Of a stretch of 46,412 nt of DNA, positions 25,765 through 34,895 are shown piece after piece. The DNA is from Mycolicibacterium porcinum (GTDB lineage: Bacteria; Actinomycetota; Actinomycetes; Mycobacteriales; Mycobacteriaceae). Numbering within the stretch: the first letter of the stretch is position 1; every line of letters starts with the position of its first letter. Under the pieces are notes generated by a model, which was not told the DNA's origin, did not search any database, and saw only the letters and a list, made by a program, of their open reading frames with translations. The DNA is taken from positions 1 through 46,412 of the forward strand of contig MVIG01000036.1 in assembly GCA_002086835.1 (NCBI GenBank). Reading direction: 5' to 3'. The translations under genes were made by a program, and so were the position numbers.

Positions 25765-26864
25765 TCGGCTATCGCGCGCAACGCTTCCAGATCGGACACA
25801 TCGAACGGCAGCGACGGCACACCGACGATCGCCACATGCGGATTGGCCCCGGTGAAACGCGAGAGCAGCCGGACTTCGCGCTTGGCGGTCTGGGCCCGAT
25901 CGGCGTGGATGCGCAGCACAGCCGCGGCCAGCGATTCCGGATCCTCGGCCGCCAACTCGTCGGCGGCTTCCTCGGCCTTCTCGGCATGCAGGTCGCACAG
26001 CGTCGGGTGGGTGCGGTTCAGGATCAGCCCGGCCAGCGGCATGTGCTCATTGGACAGCCGGTCGACGAAGAACGAAGCCTCGCGCAGCGCGTCGGGTTCG
26101 GCCGCCGACACCACCACGAACTGGGTGCCGCGCCGCTTGAGCAATTCGTAGGTGCGGTCGGCCTTCTCGCGGAACCCGCCGAAGGTGGCATCCAGTGACT
26201 GCACGAAACCTGCTGCGTCGGAAAGCATCTGCGATCCCAGCACGGTGGACAGGGCCTTCATGGCCAGCCCGACCGCGCCGGTGACCAGCCGCCCGATGCC
26301 GCGGCCCGGTGCCAGCAGCATGCGCCACAGCCGGCTGTCCATGAAGCTGCCCAACCGCTTTGGCGCGTCGAGGAAGTCCAGTGCGTTGCGCGACGGCGGG
26401 GTGTCCACCACCACCAGATCCCACTTGTCCTCGGCCAGCAGCTGGCCGAGTTTCTCCATCGCCATGTATTCCTGCGTGCCCGCCAGCGACGTCGCCACCG
26501 TTTGGTAGAACTGGTTCTCCAGGATGGAGTCGGCCCGGTCCTCCCCGGAGTACTGCACCACCATCTCGTCGAACGTGCGGCGCATGTCGAGCATCATCGC
26601 GTGCAGCTCACCGGTCACCTCCGGGGCCAGCGGCACCCGCTGCGGAGTGTTGCCGAGATCCTTGATGCCGAGGGCCTGGGCCAGGCGCTTGGCCGGGTCG
26701 ATGGTGAGCACCACGACGGTGCGGCCGTACTCGGCGGCCCGCAGCGCCATCGCGGCCGCGGTGGTGGTCTTACCGACTCCGCCTGCGCCGCAACAGACTA
26801 CGACGCGGTTGGCGGTGTCGGACAGGATCGCGTGCATGTCAAGGGCGGGCGGTTTGGCACTCAC
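25731..26864 (-). CDS. bagB: ArsA/GET3-like ATPase BagB (Rv3680-like)
   Basis: 377 aa SIMIBI ATPase. The P-loop [20 protein letters not shown] near residue 22 has Ala where the deviant Walker A signature Lys normally stands, while the second Lys is kept. [15 protein letters not shown] near 155 is the switch II/A-loop region. In M. tuberculosis Rv3679-Rv3680 form an ArsA-like complex (BagA/BagB) linked to glycerol or nitric oxide tolerance. The GTG at 26864 shares one base with the bagA TAG, so the subunits are co-translated. Confidence 0.88.
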   Translation of the reverse strand: MSAKPPALDMHAILSDTANRVVVCCGAGGVGKTTTAAAMALRAAEYGRTVVVLTIDPAKRLAQALGIKDLGNTPQRVPLAPEVTGELHAMMLDMRRTFDEMVVQYSGEDRADSILENQFYQTVATSLAGTQEYMAMEKLGQLLAEDKWDLVVVDTPPSRNALDFLDAPKRLGSFMDSRLWRMLLAPGRGIGRLVTGAVGLAMKALSTVLGSQMLSDAAGFVQSLDATFGGFREKADRTYELLKRRGTQFVVVSAAEPDALREASFFVDRLSNEHMPLAGLILNRTHPTLCDLHAEKAEEAADELAAEDPESLAAAVLRIHADRAQTAKREVRLLSRFTGANPHVAIVGVPSLPFDVSDLEALRAIADQITGEAVGAA

Positions 26865-27892
26865 TATCGGACCCCCTGCTGTTCAAGTGCTTCGGCGAGT
26901 TCGTACAAGCTGCCCAGGTCGACACCATCGGCCAGCGACGGCAGCTCGAGGCGGGGCACGTCGATCGCGTCGAGCAGCTCGGCGCTCTCGGCGCGGGCCG
27001 CGATCCGGGTGGCGTGCTGGATCGACTCGGTGAGCAAGCCGGCGAAATCGTCGTCCGTCAACTTGATTCCGGCCTTGTCCAGGCCGGCGCGGACCGCGTC
27101 GGCATCAATGTCGCCCTCGGCGGCCTTGGCCAGATCCTCGGCGGGCAGGTACGCCGGGATGTTGCGGTTGACGATGACGCTCCCGATCGGCAGCCCCATC
27201 TCGGTGAGTTCCTCGATGGCCTCCAGCGTCTCCTGGATCGGCAGTGCCTCCAGCAGCGTCACCAGGTGGATGGCGGTCTGCTCGGAGTGCAGCAGCTTGA
27301 CCACGCCATCGGCCTGCGAGTGCACCGGCCCGCCCTTGGCCAGGTCGGAGACCGCCTTGGTGACGTCGAGGAAACGCGGAATGCGGCCGGTGGGAGGCGA
27401 ATCCACCACGACGGCGTCGTAGACGCCGCGTTTGCCCTTGGCGTCCTTCTTCTCACGGGTCACGATCTCTTTGATCTTTCCGGTGAGCAGCACGTCGCGC
27501 AGACCGGGTGCGATGGTGGTGGCGAACTCGATGGCCCCGATGCGGCGCATCGCCCGGCCCGCCAGGCCGAGGTTGTAGAACATGTCGAGGTATTCCAGGA
27601 ACGCCGCCTCGATGTCGATGGCGAGCGCGTTGACCTGACCGCCGCCATCGGCAGTGGCGACCTTGACCTCCTCGTACGGCAGAGGCGGCACGTCGAACAG
27701 CTGCGCGATGCCCTGGCGCTCCTCGACCTCGACCAGCAGCACCTTGCGGCCCCCGGCGGCCAGGGCCAGGGCCAACGCCGCAGCGACGGTGGACTTGCCG
27801 GTACCGCCTTTACCCGAAACGAAGTGCAGTCGGGCCTTGGTCAGCCGCGACGGCCAGCCGACATGTTTGGCGCCGCTCTCAGTGGTTGCCAC
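26864..27892 (-). CDS. bagA: ArsA/GET3-like ATPase BagA (Rv3679-like)
   Basis: 342 aa. Full deviant Walker [20 protein letters not shown] near residue 27, with both lysines present. [19 protein letters not shown] near 160 is the switch II region, and helical inserts in the C-terminal half resemble GET3. Forms a complex with the next gene product. The GTG at 27892 lies 6 nt after TAGCAT on the minus strand. Divergent from the DUF4177-RidA operon as in Rv3679/Rv3678. Confidence 0.88.
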   Translation of the reverse strand: MATTESGAKHVGWPSRLTKARLHFVSGKGGTGKSTVAAALALALAAGGRKVLLVEVEERQGIAQLFDVPPLPYEEVKVATADGGGQVNALAIDIEAAFLEYLDMFYNLGLAGRAMRRIGAIEFATTIAPGLRDVLLTGKIKEIVTREKKDAKGKRGVYDAVVVDSPPTGRIPRFLDVTKAVSDLAKGGPVHSQADGVVKLLHSEQTAIHLVTLLEALPIQETLEAIEELTEMGLPIGSVIVNRNIPAYLPAEDLAKAAEGDIDADAVRAGLDKAGIKLTDDDFAGLLTESIQHATRIAARAESAELLDAIDVPRLELPSLADGVDLGSLYELAEALEQQGVR

Positions 27893-27904
27893 CAGTGCAT
27901 GCTA
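27893..27904 (-). promoter_or_regulatory. Leaderless -10 box for bagAB
   Basis: TAGCAT (27904 to 27899 on the minus strand), 6 nt, then the bagA GTG at 27892. It is separated by only 23 bp from the opposing -10 at 27928. Confidence 0.5.
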
Positions 27905-27927
27905 ACCAAGCCTGCGGGTCCGACCGA

Positions 27928-27939
27928 TAAGCTCGGGCC
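27928..27939 (+). promoter_or_regulatory. Leaderless -10 box starting at the upstream ORF
   Basis: TAAGCT (27928-27933) followed by 6 nt and the ATG at 27940. Confidence 0.55.
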
Positions 27940-27960
27940 ATGAGCGAAGGAACTAGGTGA
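27940..27960 (+). CDS. Six-codon leaderless upstream ORF (MSEGTR)
   Basis: ATG at 27940 directly at the predicted transcription start, stop TGA at 27958-27960. The stop overlaps the GTG at 27957 that starts the DUF4177 gene (GTGA junction). Such leaderless mini-ORFs are known in mycobacteria and can couple translation of a downstream gene. Whether it is translated is inferred from architecture only. Confidence 0.5.
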   Translation: MSEGTR

Positions 27961-28127
27961 GCGGCGTGAGCGAAGCGATCAAATGGGAGTACGCCACGGT
28001 GCCGTTGCTGACCCACGCCACGAAACAGATTCTCGACCAGTGGGGAGCGGACGGCTGGGAGCTGGTTTCCGTGCTTCCCGGGCCGACCGGCGAGCAGCAC
28101 GTCGCGTACCTGAAGCGGCCGAAGTGA
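27957..28127 (+). CDS. DUF4177 small protein (Rv3678A-like)
   Basis: 56 aa. EAIKWEYATVPLLTHATKQ and QWGADGWELVSVLPG match the DUF4177 pattern, a short beta-alpha-beta unit of unknown role. Too short for most gene finders. Two in-frame GTGs are possible: 27957, with GAAGGA upstream and coupled to the mini-ORF, and 27966, with AGGTGA 5 nt upstream. Its stop overlaps the RidA GTG (GTGA), so the two are translationally coupled. Confidence 0.8.
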   Translation: MSGVSEAIKWEYATVPLLTHATKQILDQWGADGWELVSVLPGPTGEQHVAYLKRPK

Positions 28128-28579
28128 CCGCCACCGCGCGCCTGGCCGAACTCGGCATCGAGCTGCCCGGCGTGGTCGCGCCGCTGGCCGCCTACGTGCC
28201 CGCGGTCCGGACCGGCAATCTGGTCTACACCTCTGGTCAACTCCCGATCCGGGACGGCGAGTTGCTGGCCACCGGCAAGGTCGGCGCCGAGATCAGCCCC
28301 GAGCAGGCCAATGAGCTGGCCCGGGTCTGCGGCCTCAACGCGCTGGCCGCGGTGCACGCGCTCGTGGGCATCGACTCCGTCGTCCGAGTCGTCAAGGTGG
28401 TCGGGTTCGTGGCCTCCGCCCCCGGATTCAACGGTCAGCCCGGCGTCGTCAACGGCGCCTCGGAGTTGTTCGGAGAGGTCTTCGGTGAGGCAGGCGCTCA
28501 CGCGCGGTCCGCCGTCGGCGTGTCGGAGCTGCCGCGCAATGCGCCGGTCGAAGTCGAGATCATCGCCGAGATCGCGTAA
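28124..28579 (+). CDS. RidA / YjgF family protein (Rv3678c-like)
   Basis: 151 aa, the length I recall for Rv3678c. RidA-type chorismate mutase-like fold: VPAVRTGNLVYTSGQLPI near residue 27, CGLNALAAVHALVG near 72, VVGFVASAPGF near 93 and the end VGVSELPRNAPVEVEIIAEI. The subgroup keeps the strand pattern but lacks the C-terminal Arg typical of canonical imine deaminases (Pro-Arg-Asn is present in VSELPRN), so enamine/imine hydrolysis is plausible. Start GTG coupled to DUF4177. Confidence 0.87.
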   Translation: MTATARLAELGIELPGVVAPLAAYVPAVRTGNLVYTSGQLPIRDGELLATGKVGAEISPEQANELARVCGLNALAAVHALVGIDSVVRVVKVVGFVASAPGFNGQPGVVNGASELFGEVFGEAGAHARSAVGVSELPRNAPVEVEIIAEIA

Positions 28580-28607
28580 GCGATCGAGCATCAGGAGAGG
28601 CAACCGC

Positions 28608-29381
28608 GTGACCGAACACCCGGCCTACGGGCTGCTGCGGCCGGTCACTCAAACGGCCTCGGTGCTGCTGTGCGACAACCCCGGCCTGATGACGCTGGAG
28701 GGCACCAACACCTGGGTGCTGCGGGGGGCCGGCAGCGACGAGATCGTCATCGTGGACCCCGGTCCCGACGATGAGGCGCACATCGCCCGCATCGCCGAAC
28801 TGGGCACCGTCGCGCTGGTGTTGATCAGTCACAAGCACGAGGACCACACCGGCGGGATCGACAAGCTCGTCGAGCTGACCGGCGCCACCGTCCGCTCGGT
28901 CGGCAGCGGATTCCTGCGCGGCCTGGGCGGTCCGCTGACCGACGGCGAGGTGATCGACGCCGCCGGCCTGAAGATCAAGGTGATGGCCACCCCGGGGCAC
29001 ACCGTCGACTCACTGTCGTTCGTGCTCGACGACGCCGTGCTGACCGCGGACACCGTGCTGGGCCGTGGCACCACCGTCATCGACACCGAGGACGGCAGCC
29101 TGCGTGACTATCTGGAGTCGCTGCACCGGCTGCAGGGCCTCGGCGGCCGTACGGTGCTTCCCGGCCATGGACCGGATCTCCCCGATCTTGAGGCAGTGAC
29201 CGCGATGTACCTGGCCCACCGCGAGGAGCGGCTGGACCAGGTACGGGCCGCGTTGCGGGAACTGGGGGAGGACGCCGGGGCACGCCAGGTCGTCGAGCAC
29301 GTCTACACCGACGTCGAACAGAAACTGTGGGATGCCGCCGAGAAGAGCGTTCAGGCCCAGCTGGACTATCTGCGGGCGTAG
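28608..29381 (+). CDS. Metallo-beta-lactamase fold hydrolase (Rv3677c-like)
   Basis: 257 aa. Zinc motif LISHKHEDHTGG near residue 72 (HxHxDH), ATPGHTVDSLSF near 127, TADTVLG Asp near 146 and LPGHGPD near 184. The C-terminal helical part (YLAHREERLDQVRAAL) is of the LACTB2/ribonuclease-like group. It could act on thioesters or RNA; not a resistance enzyme. The GTG at 28608 has AGGAGAGG 7 nt upstream. Last gene of the DUF4177-RidA-MBL run. Confidence 0.87.
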   Translation: MTEHPAYGLLRPVTQTASVLLCDNPGLMTLEGTNTWVLRGAGSDEIVIVDPGPDDEAHIARIAELGTVALVLISHKHEDHTGGIDKLVELTGATVRSVGSGFLRGLGGPLTDGEVIDAAGLKIKVMATPGHTVDSLSFVLDDAVLTADTVLGRGTTVIDTEDGSLRDYLESLHRLQGLGGRTVLPGHGPDLPDLEAVTAMYLAHREERLDQVRAALRELGEDAGARQVVEHVYTDVEQKLWDAAEKSVQAQLDYLRA

Positions 29382-29397
29382 CCGCGAGCAGACATGG

Positions 29398-29429
29398 AAA
29401 TGCCCCTTTTCGTTGGAAAAGGGGCATTT
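29398..29429. terminator. Bidirectional terminator between MBL gene and crp
   Basis: A perfect 14-bp stem, AAATGCCCCTTTTC and GAAAAGGGGCATTT, around loop GTTG. A/T tracts on both flanks give U-rich tails in both directions, fitting the convergent genes. Confidence 0.88.
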
Positions 29430-29451
29430 CTGCGTCTGCTGGGCAGTAGAC

Positions 29452-30126
29452 CTAGCGCGCTCGGCGGGCCAGCCGCTCGCTGTCGCTGATCAGCACGCTC
29501 TTGCCCTCCAGCCGGATCCAGCCGCGGTGGGCGAAATCGGCCAGTGCCTTGTTGACGGTCTCGCGCGAGGCGCCGACGAGCTGGGCGATCTCCTCCTGCG
29601 TGAGGTCGTGCGTGACGCGCAGCGCACCACCCTCCTGGGTGCCAAACCGCTGGGCCAGCTGCAGCAGCTGCTTGGCCACGCGACCGGGAACGTCGGTGAA
29701 GATCAAGTCCGCCAGGTTGTTGTTGGTGCGACGCAGACGACGGGCGAGCACGCGCAGCAGCTGCTCCGCGATCTCGGGACGGTCGGCGATCCACGCGCGC
29801 AGCGCGTCACGGTCCATCGACACCGCGCGCACCTCGGTGATGGTGGTGGCGCTCGAGGTGCGGGGCCCCGGGTCGAAGATCGACAGCTCACCGAACATGT
29901 CCGACGGGCCCATGATGGTCAGCAGGTTCTCGCGGCCGTCAGGCGACCGGCGGCCGATCTTCACCTTGCCGGAAATGATGATGTACAGGCGGTCGCCGGG
30001 CTCGCCCTCGGCGAAGACCGTATGCCCGCGCGGGAAGTCGACGGGCTGCAACTGCTTCGTCAGCGCCGATACGGCGGTCGGTTCGACGCCCTGGAAGATT
30101 CCGGCCCTGGCCAGGATCTCGTCCAC
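29452..30126 (-). CDS. crp: cAMP receptor protein Crp
   Basis: 224 aa, nearly identical in my recall to M. tuberculosis Rv3676. cNMP-binding domain (1-115): [19 protein letters not shown] and the phosphate-binding cassette [19 protein letters not shown]; dimerisation helix 116-145; winged HTH with [20 protein letters not shown] near residues 175-195. The C-helix has [14 protein letters not shown]. Global regulator binding TGTGA-N6-TCACA-like sites; two such sites in this window (38184, 39394) are possible targets. The GTG at 30126 has GGGG upstream; TAGCTT (30142 to 30137) is the best -10. Confidence 0.97.
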   Translation of the reverse strand: MDEILARAGIFQGVEPTAVSALTKQLQPVDFPRGHTVFAEGEPGDRLYIIISGKVKIGRRSPDGRENLLTIMGPSDMFGELSIFDPGPRTSSATTITEVRAVSMDRDALRAWIADRPEIAEQLLRVLARRLRRTNNNLADLIFTDVPGRVAKQLLQLAQRFGTQEGGALRVTHDLTQEEIAQLVGASRETVNKALADFAHRGWIRLEGKSVLISDSERLARRAR

Positions 30127-30213
30127 GTTGCCCCTTAAGCTATTGGGTGTGTTGTCCTCTTACTGATACTTCCTGCTCAGTCTAGAGGTACGCGGTTTCG
30201 CGACTAGCCCACG

Positions 30214-30441
30214 CTACACACGATTGACAGGTCGAGACGCAGGAAACCCGGGATTCATCGCCTGCGGCTCGTAGTACCGCGTCGGCAAACGCTCGCTGTC
30301 GAGGTCCATGGTGACCGGCTTGGGCCGCGGAACCACGGCCGCCGGGGCCGGTTCTCGGGCCAAACCAGATTCGAGTCTCTCGAGCCCGAACGCCGCCAGC
30401 ATGAGCAACCCCGGGATGAGTGCTACCAGCAACCACGACAC
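30214..30441 (-). CDS. Small single-pass membrane protein (Rv3675-like)
   Basis: 75 aa. N-terminal membrane helix SWLLVALIPGLLMLAAFGLE followed by a basic/proline region and an outer or cytoplasmic tail (TRYYEPQAMNPGF). Position directly upstream of crp and divergent from nth matches Rv3675, although that protein is longer as I recall. Start is a GTG at 30441. Function unknown. Confidence 0.68.
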   Translation of the reverse strand: MSWLLVALIPGLLMLAAFGLERLESGLAREPAPAAVVPRPKPVTMDLDSERLPTRYYEPQAMNPGFPASRPVNRV

Positions 30442-30524
30442 AAGGCAGTAGTTAACACGGCGTAGGTCTCAGTGGGGTCACGAATCATCACCGGTCCGCG
30501 CAGGAGATTGTCCGTCGAGGTCAG

Positions 30525-30537
30525 TACGCTGATTGTC
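30525..30537 (+). promoter_or_regulatory. Leaderless -10 box for nth
   Basis: TACGCT (30525-30530), 7 nt, then the GTG at 30538. It supports the shorter nth start over an upstream frame start at 30472. Confidence 0.55.
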
Positions 30538-31311
30538 GTGACTGAGGCTGCCGCCCCAACTGGGAAAACGCGCCGGTCCAAGAAGTGGGACACCGAAACC
30601 CACCTGGGCCTGGTTCGTCGGGCTCGACGGATGAATCGTGAACTGGCCCGGGCCTTTCCACATGTCTACTGCGAGCTGGACTTCACCAACCCGCTGGAGC
30701 TGACAATGGCGACAATTCTGTCGGCGCAGAGCACGGACAAGCGGGTGAATCTGACGACGCCCGCCCTGTTCCTGAAATACCGCACGGCGCTGGACTATGC
30801 GCAGGCCGATCGCACCGAGATGGAGGAGCTGATCCGGCCGACCGGGTTCTACCGGAACAAGACCAACTCGTTGATCCGGCTGGGCCAGGAGCTGGTGGCC
30901 CGGTTCGACGGCGAGGTGCCTGACAACCTCGACGACCTGGTGACCCTGCCCGGGGTCGGGCGCAAGACCGCCAACGTCATCCTCGGCAATGCCTTCGACA
31001 TCCCCGGGATCACCGTCGACACGCATTTCGGTCGGCTGGTGCGGCGCTGGCACTGGACGGCAGAGGAGGACCCGGTCAAGGTCGAGTTCGCCATCGGTGA
31101 GCTCATCGAACGCAAGGAATGGACCTTGCTGAGCCACCGGGTGATCTTCCACGGCCGCCGGGTCTGCCACGCCCGCAAGCCCGCGTGCGGGGTGTGTGTG
31201 CTGGCCAAGGACTGCCCGTCGTTCGGGCTCGGCCCCACGGATCCGGAGACCGCCGCGGCCCTGGTCAAAGGCCCGGAGACCGACCACCTGCTGGCACTGG
31301 CAGGGCTGTGA
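30538..31311 (+). CDS. nth: Endonuclease III (DNA glycosylase/AP lyase)
   Basis: 257 aa. HhH-GPD glycosylase of base excision repair: removes oxidised pyrimidines and nicks AP sites. The helix-hairpin-helix [14 protein letters not shown] carries the catalytic Lys, and [14 protein letters not shown] holds the catalytic Asp. A C-terminal [4Fe-4S] cluster has C-X6-C-X2-C-X5-C ([17 protein letters not shown]). The leaderless -10 favours the GTG at 30538. First of a five-gene plus-strand run ending with marP, as in Rv3674c-Rv3671c. Confidence 0.95.
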   Translation: MTEAAAPTGKTRRSKKWDTETHLGLVRRARRMNRELARAFPHVYCELDFTNPLELTMATILSAQSTDKRVNLTTPALFLKYRTALDYAQADRTEMEELIRPTGFYRNKTNSLIRLGQELVARFDGEVPDNLDDLVTLPGVGRKTANVILGNAFDIPGITVDTHFGRLVRRWHWTAEEDPVKVEFAIGELIERKEWTLLSHRVIFHGRRVCHARKPACGVCVLAKDCPSFGLGPTDPETAAALVKGPETDHLLALAGL

Positions 31312-31318
31312 CCACACG

Positions 31319-31969
31319 ATGACCAGATCGGCCCGCTGGACCGTGGTGGTCCTGGTGATCCTGGCGGCGCTGGGTACCGCGTTCTGGATGGAACTGCGCG
31401 ACGAGCCTGTTCCGCAGCCCGGGGCCGCGGGGCAGTCCACGTCGCGTGATCACCGGGACGCCGATACGGCCGAAGCCCTCGCCGGCCCCCGGGCCCGCGC
31501 AGACCTGCCGCCCTGCCCCGGGCCGGGACAGGGGCCGGGACCCGAAGCGTTGCGCGGCATCACCCTGGATTGCGCAGGGGACGGGAAGCCCGTCGACGTG
31601 GCATCGGCGCTCGCCGGCCGCACCGTCGTGCTCAACCTGTGGGCCTATTGGTGCGGGCCGTGTGCCGACGAGTTGCCGGCGATGGCCGAATACCAGCGCC
31701 GGGTCGGCGACGGCGTGCTGGTGGTGACCGTGCACCAGGACGAGAACGAGACGGCGGCGTTGGTGCGGCTGGCCGAACTCGGAGTGCGGCTGCCGACGCT
31801 GCAGGACGGCCGGCGACAGATCGCGGCCGCGCTCAAGGTGCCCAACGTCATGCCTGCGACGGTGGTACTGCGCCCGGACGGTAGCGTGGCCGGGACCCTG
31901 CCCCGCTCGTTCGTCAGCGCCGACGAGATCGCGGCGGCGGTGGACGAGAAGATCCGCTCTAGCCGATAG
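31319..31969 (+). CDS. Membrane-anchored thioredoxin-like protein (TlpA/ResA type, Rv3673c-like)
   Basis: 216 aa. Membrane anchor at residues 8-23 (TVVVLVILAALGTAFW), a low-complexity linker, then a thioredoxin fold with active-site CxxC in LNLWAYWCGPCADELPAM near residue 110, and the cis-Pro loop NVMPATVVLRPDGSV. It faces outside the cytoplasmic membrane, probably reducing or oxidising disulfides in exported proteins. The start is 7 bp after nth. MarP two genes downstream carries a disulfide, but a link is only inference. Confidence 0.87.
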   Translation: MTRSARWTVVVLVILAALGTAFWMELRDEPVPQPGAAGQSTSRDHRDADTAEALAGPRARADLPPCPGPGQGPGPEALRGITLDCAGDGKPVDVASALAGRTVVLNLWAYWCGPCADELPAMAEYQRRVGDGVLVVTVHQDENETAALVRLAELGVRLPTLQDGRRQIAAALKVPNVMPATVVLRPDGSVAGTLPRSFVSADEIAAAVDEKIRSSR

Positions 31970-31980
31970 GAGCACCCGGG

Positions 31981-32757
31981 GTGAGATCGACGCGCGACGG
32001 GCTGTTCCCGGATGCCGCCCCGGCCTGGCTCAAGCCACTGGTGGACAATCTCGACCAGGTGCCGGATGCCTATCGCCGGCGGGTGCCCTCCGATGTGTTG
32101 GCCGGCATCGTCGCCGCCAACGATCAAGCCGCCCGGGCCGGCGCGCTTCGCGATGCCGCGGTGCTGGTCCTGTTCTCGGGCCCGGCCGAGGGCGCGCCCC
32201 CGCTGCTTCCCGAGGACGCCGACCTGTTGGTGACGGTCCGCGCCTCGACGCTGCGCCACCACGCCGGCCAGGCCGCGTTCCCCGGCGGAGCCACCGATCC
32301 CGGCGACGACGGGCCGGTCGGCACGGCCTTCCGCGAGGCGTGGGAGGAGACCGGCATCGACACCAGCCGGCTGTACCCGCTGGCCACCCTGGAGAAGATG
32401 TTCATCCCGCCATCGGGATTCCACGTCGTCCCGGTGCTGGCGTACTCACCCGACCCGGGCCCGGTGGCCGTCGTCAATGAATCCGAGACCGCCGTCGTGG
32501 CGCGGGTTCCGGTGCGGGCCTTCATCAACCCGGAGAACCGGCTCATGGTGTACCGGGAGGCCAACACCAGCCGGTTCGCCGGCCCGGCCTTTCTGCTCAA
32601 CGAGATGCTGGTGTGGGGTTTCACCGGCCAGGTCATCTCGGCGATCCTCGACGTCGCGGGCTGGGCCAAGCCCTGGAACACCGAGGACGTCCGCGGACTC
32701 GATGACGCAATGGCCCTCGTCGGGCATGACAACGGTTACGGTGAAGCCCCATGTTGA
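31981..32757 (+). CDS. NUDIX hydrolase, CoA pyrophosphatase type (Rv3672c-like)
   Basis: 258 aa. The UPF0035 signature LRHHAGQAAFPGGATDP precedes the NUDIX box, which ends REAWEETGID near residue 120; together they identify the NudL/CoA diphosphatase group, which splits CoA to 3',5'-ADP and phosphopantetheine. N-terminal 70 residues are helical. The GTG at 31981 has AGGAG 8 nt upstream. The C-terminal region (AISAILDVAGWAKPW) is typical of mycobacterial homologues. Confidence 0.87.
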   Translation: MRSTRDGLFPDAAPAWLKPLVDNLDQVPDAYRRRVPSDVLAGIVAANDQAARAGALRDAAVLVLFSGPAEGAPPLLPEDADLLVTVRASTLRHHAGQAAFPGGATDPGDDGPVGTAFREAWEETGIDTSRLYPLATLEKMFIPPSGFHVVPVLAYSPDPGPVAVVNESETAVVARVPVRAFINPENRLMVYREANTSRFAGPAFLLNEMLVWGFTGQVISAILDVAGWAKPWNTEDVRGLDDAMALVGHDNGYGEAPC

Positions 32758-32768
32758 AGTGGATATAG

Positions 32769-33959
32769 ATGACACCCTCGGTCTGGCTCGATTTCGCAAT
32801 CCTCGGCATCGGCTTCGTCGCAGCCATCTCAGGCTGGCGCTCCGGCGCGCTCGGCTCCCTGCTGTCGTTCATCGGTGTGGTGCTCGGCGCCGTGGCAGGC
32901 GTGCTGCTGGCACCGCACGTGATCCCGCACATCAGCGGCGACCGCACCAAGCTGTTCGCCACGCTGTTCTTGATCCTCGCGCTGGTGGTGATCGGTGAGA
33001 TCGCCGGTGTGGTGCTAGGGCGCGCCGTGCGTGGCACCATCCGCAACCGGCTGTTCCGGGCCTTCGATTCGGTGGTCGGGGTCAGCCTGATGCTGGTCGC
33101 CGTCCTGGTCGCGTCCTGGCTGCTCGGTAGCCTGCTGACCTCCTCGGATCAGCCGAATCTGGCTGCGGCAGTGAAGAATTCACGGGTGCTGTCCGAGGTC
33201 GACAAGGTGGCGCCGGACTGGATGCGCTCGGTGCCCAATCGGTTGTCGGCCCTGCTGGACACCTCCGGGTTGCCCGATGTGCTCGAACCGTTCGGGCGCA
33301 CCCCGATCGTCAACGTCGACGCCCCCGACGCATCGCTGGCGACCGACCCCATCGTGACGACGAGCAGGCCCAGCGTGGTCAAGATCCGCGGCATCGCGCC
33401 GAGCTGCCAGAAGGTGCTGGAGGGCAGCGGGTTCGTGGTCGCTCCCAACCGCGTGATGTCCAACGCCCACGTGGTGGCCGGCGCCGACAGCGTCACCATC
33501 GAAGCCGACGGCAAGACCTACGACGCGGGCGTGGTGTCCTACGACCCCAACGCCGACATCTCGATCCTCGACGTGCCGAACCTGCCGATCACCCCGCTGC
33601 AGTTCGCCGAACAACCGGCGCCGAAGGGGACCGACGCCGTGGTGATGGGCTATCCCGGCGGCGGTGACTTCCTGGCCACCCCGGCGCGCGTCCGCGAGAT
33701 CATCGAACTCAACGGACCCGACATCTACCGGACCACCACCGTCACCCGTGAGGTCTACACCGTCAGGGGCACGGTGCGCCAAGGCAATTCGGGCGGACCG
33801 ATGATCAACCGGGCCGGCAAGGTGCTTGGCGTGGTGTTCGGTGCGGCCGTCGACGACGCCGACACCGGATTCGTGCTGACCGCCAAGGAAGTCGAGCGTC
33901 AACTGGCCATGGTCGGCAACACCCAGCGGGTGGCGACCGGGACCTGCATCAACTCCTGA
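32769..33959 (+). CDS. marP: Membrane serine protease MarP (acid resistance)
   Basis: 396 aa. N-terminal CvpA-like domain with four membrane helices (residues 5-125), then a periplasmic chymotrypsin-like protease. Catalytic His in VMSNAHVVAGAD, Asp in NADISILDVPN, Ser in GTVRQGNSGGPMINR. A Cys in IAPSCQKV and a Cys in the C-terminal GTCINS correspond to the regulatory disulfide pair of M. tuberculosis MarP (Rv3671c). It cleaves the peptidoglycan hydrolase RipA under acid stress in M. tuberculosis. Last gene of the nth operon; converges on ephE with 3 bp between. Confidence 0.95.
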   Translation: MTPSVWLDFAILGIGFVAAISGWRSGALGSLLSFIGVVLGAVAGVLLAPHVIPHISGDRTKLFATLFLILALVVIGEIAGVVLGRAVRGTIRNRLFRAFDSVVGVSLMLVAVLVASWLLGSLLTSSDQPNLAAAVKNSRVLSEVDKVAPDWMRSVPNRLSALLDTSGLPDVLEPFGRTPIVNVDAPDASLATDPIVTTSRPSVVKIRGIAPSCQKVLEGSGFVVAPNRVMSNAHVVAGADSVTIEADGKTYDAGVVSYDPNADISILDVPNLPITPLQFAEQPAPKGTDAVVMGYPGGGDFLATPARVREIIELNGPDIYRTTTVTREVYTVRGTVRQGNSGGPMINRAGKVLGVVFGAAVDDADTGFVLTAKEVERQLAMVGNTQRVATGTCINS

Positions 33960-33962
33960 TCG

Positions 33963-34895
33963 TCAGGTGCGCAGCTGGGCCAGGAACCGGCCCAGCTGCT
34001 CGTTGACCGCCTCCGGCTGCTCCTCATGGCCGAAATGCCCTGCACCGGTGATCGATACGTAGCGGCCGTGCGGCGCATACCGTTGGGTCCGGTGCACCGG
34101 ATCGGTGAGCACGTACGGGTCTTCGTCGCCGCGCATGTGCAACACCGGCACGCTGATCGGACGCTTCATCGACCGCATGAACCGCAGCCCTTCACTGCGC
34201 AGCTGGCTGCGCACCGCCCACCGCTGGTATTCCAGTGCGCAGTGCGCGGCCCCCGGAATCTGGATCGCCTGACGCAGATGGCCCATGGAGTCGGAGAAGT
34301 CTTGACTGGTCTGCCATTTGGCCCCGGCCCGGCTACGGACCAGGCGTTCCAACTCGGCGCCGTCGTGTCGCGTCAGGGCGTGCTCGGGCCACGCGGGCAC
34401 CTGGTAGCGCAGCATCGACGGCAGCAGGGCCCGGCCCTGGTCCCGCCGGGTCAAGGTGGAGGTTCGCAGTGCCACCGGATGCGGTGAGCTGACCAGCGCG
34501 ATCGCGTTGACCACGCGCGGGTGTAGTACCGCCGTCGCCCAGCACACCAGGCCGCCGTCGGCATGGCCGACCAGCGTCGCGGTCTTGTGTCCCAGCGCCC
34601 GCACCAGCCCGGCGGTGTCCCCGGCCAGGGTCCAGCCGTCGTAGCCGCGCGGTGGTTTGTCGCTGTCTCCGTAGCCACGCAGGTCCACTGCGACGACCCG
34701 GGCTCCGGTCAGTGCGGTGAGTTGATGCCGCCACGACCACCAGAAGGAGCCGAACCCGTGCAGAAGGATGACCAGCGGGCGGTCGGGCTGCGAGCTCTCG
34801 CCCTCCACCACATGGAAGCGAATACCGTTGGCATGCACCTGCAGATGCCGCCATGGCCCGTCGATCCTGCAGATCGACGGGTCGGGTGGGGGCAT
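33963..34895 (-). CDS. ephE: Alpha/beta hydrolase, epoxide hydrolase EphE type
   Basis: 310 aa. Alpha/beta-hydrolase fold: oxyanion loop LLHGFGSFWWSW near residue 44, nucleophile Asp in LVGHADGGLVCW near 112 (Asp marks an epoxide hydrolase or dehalogenase rather than an esterase), acid near GDEDPYV and catalytic His in ITGAGHFGHEEQP near 286. Tyr residues in the cap (LRYQVPAWPEH) could protonate an epoxide. The ATG shares one base with the upstream gene's TAA, so translation is coupled. Rv3670 position. Confidence 0.85.
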   Translation of the reverse strand: MPPPDPSICRIDGPWRHLQVHANGIRFHVVEGESSQPDRPLVILLHGFGSFWWSWRHQLTALTGARVVAVDLRGYGDSDKPPRGYDGWTLAGDTAGLVRALGHKTATLVGHADGGLVCWATAVLHPRVVNAIALVSSPHPVALRTSTLTRRDQGRALLPSMLRYQVPAWPEHALTRHDGAELERLVRSRAGAKWQTSQDFSDSMGHLRQAIQIPGAAHCALEYQRWAVRSQLRSEGLRFMRSMKRPISVPVLHMRGDEDPYVLTDPVHRTQRYAPHGRYVSITGAGHFGHEEQPEAVNEQLGRFLAQLRT

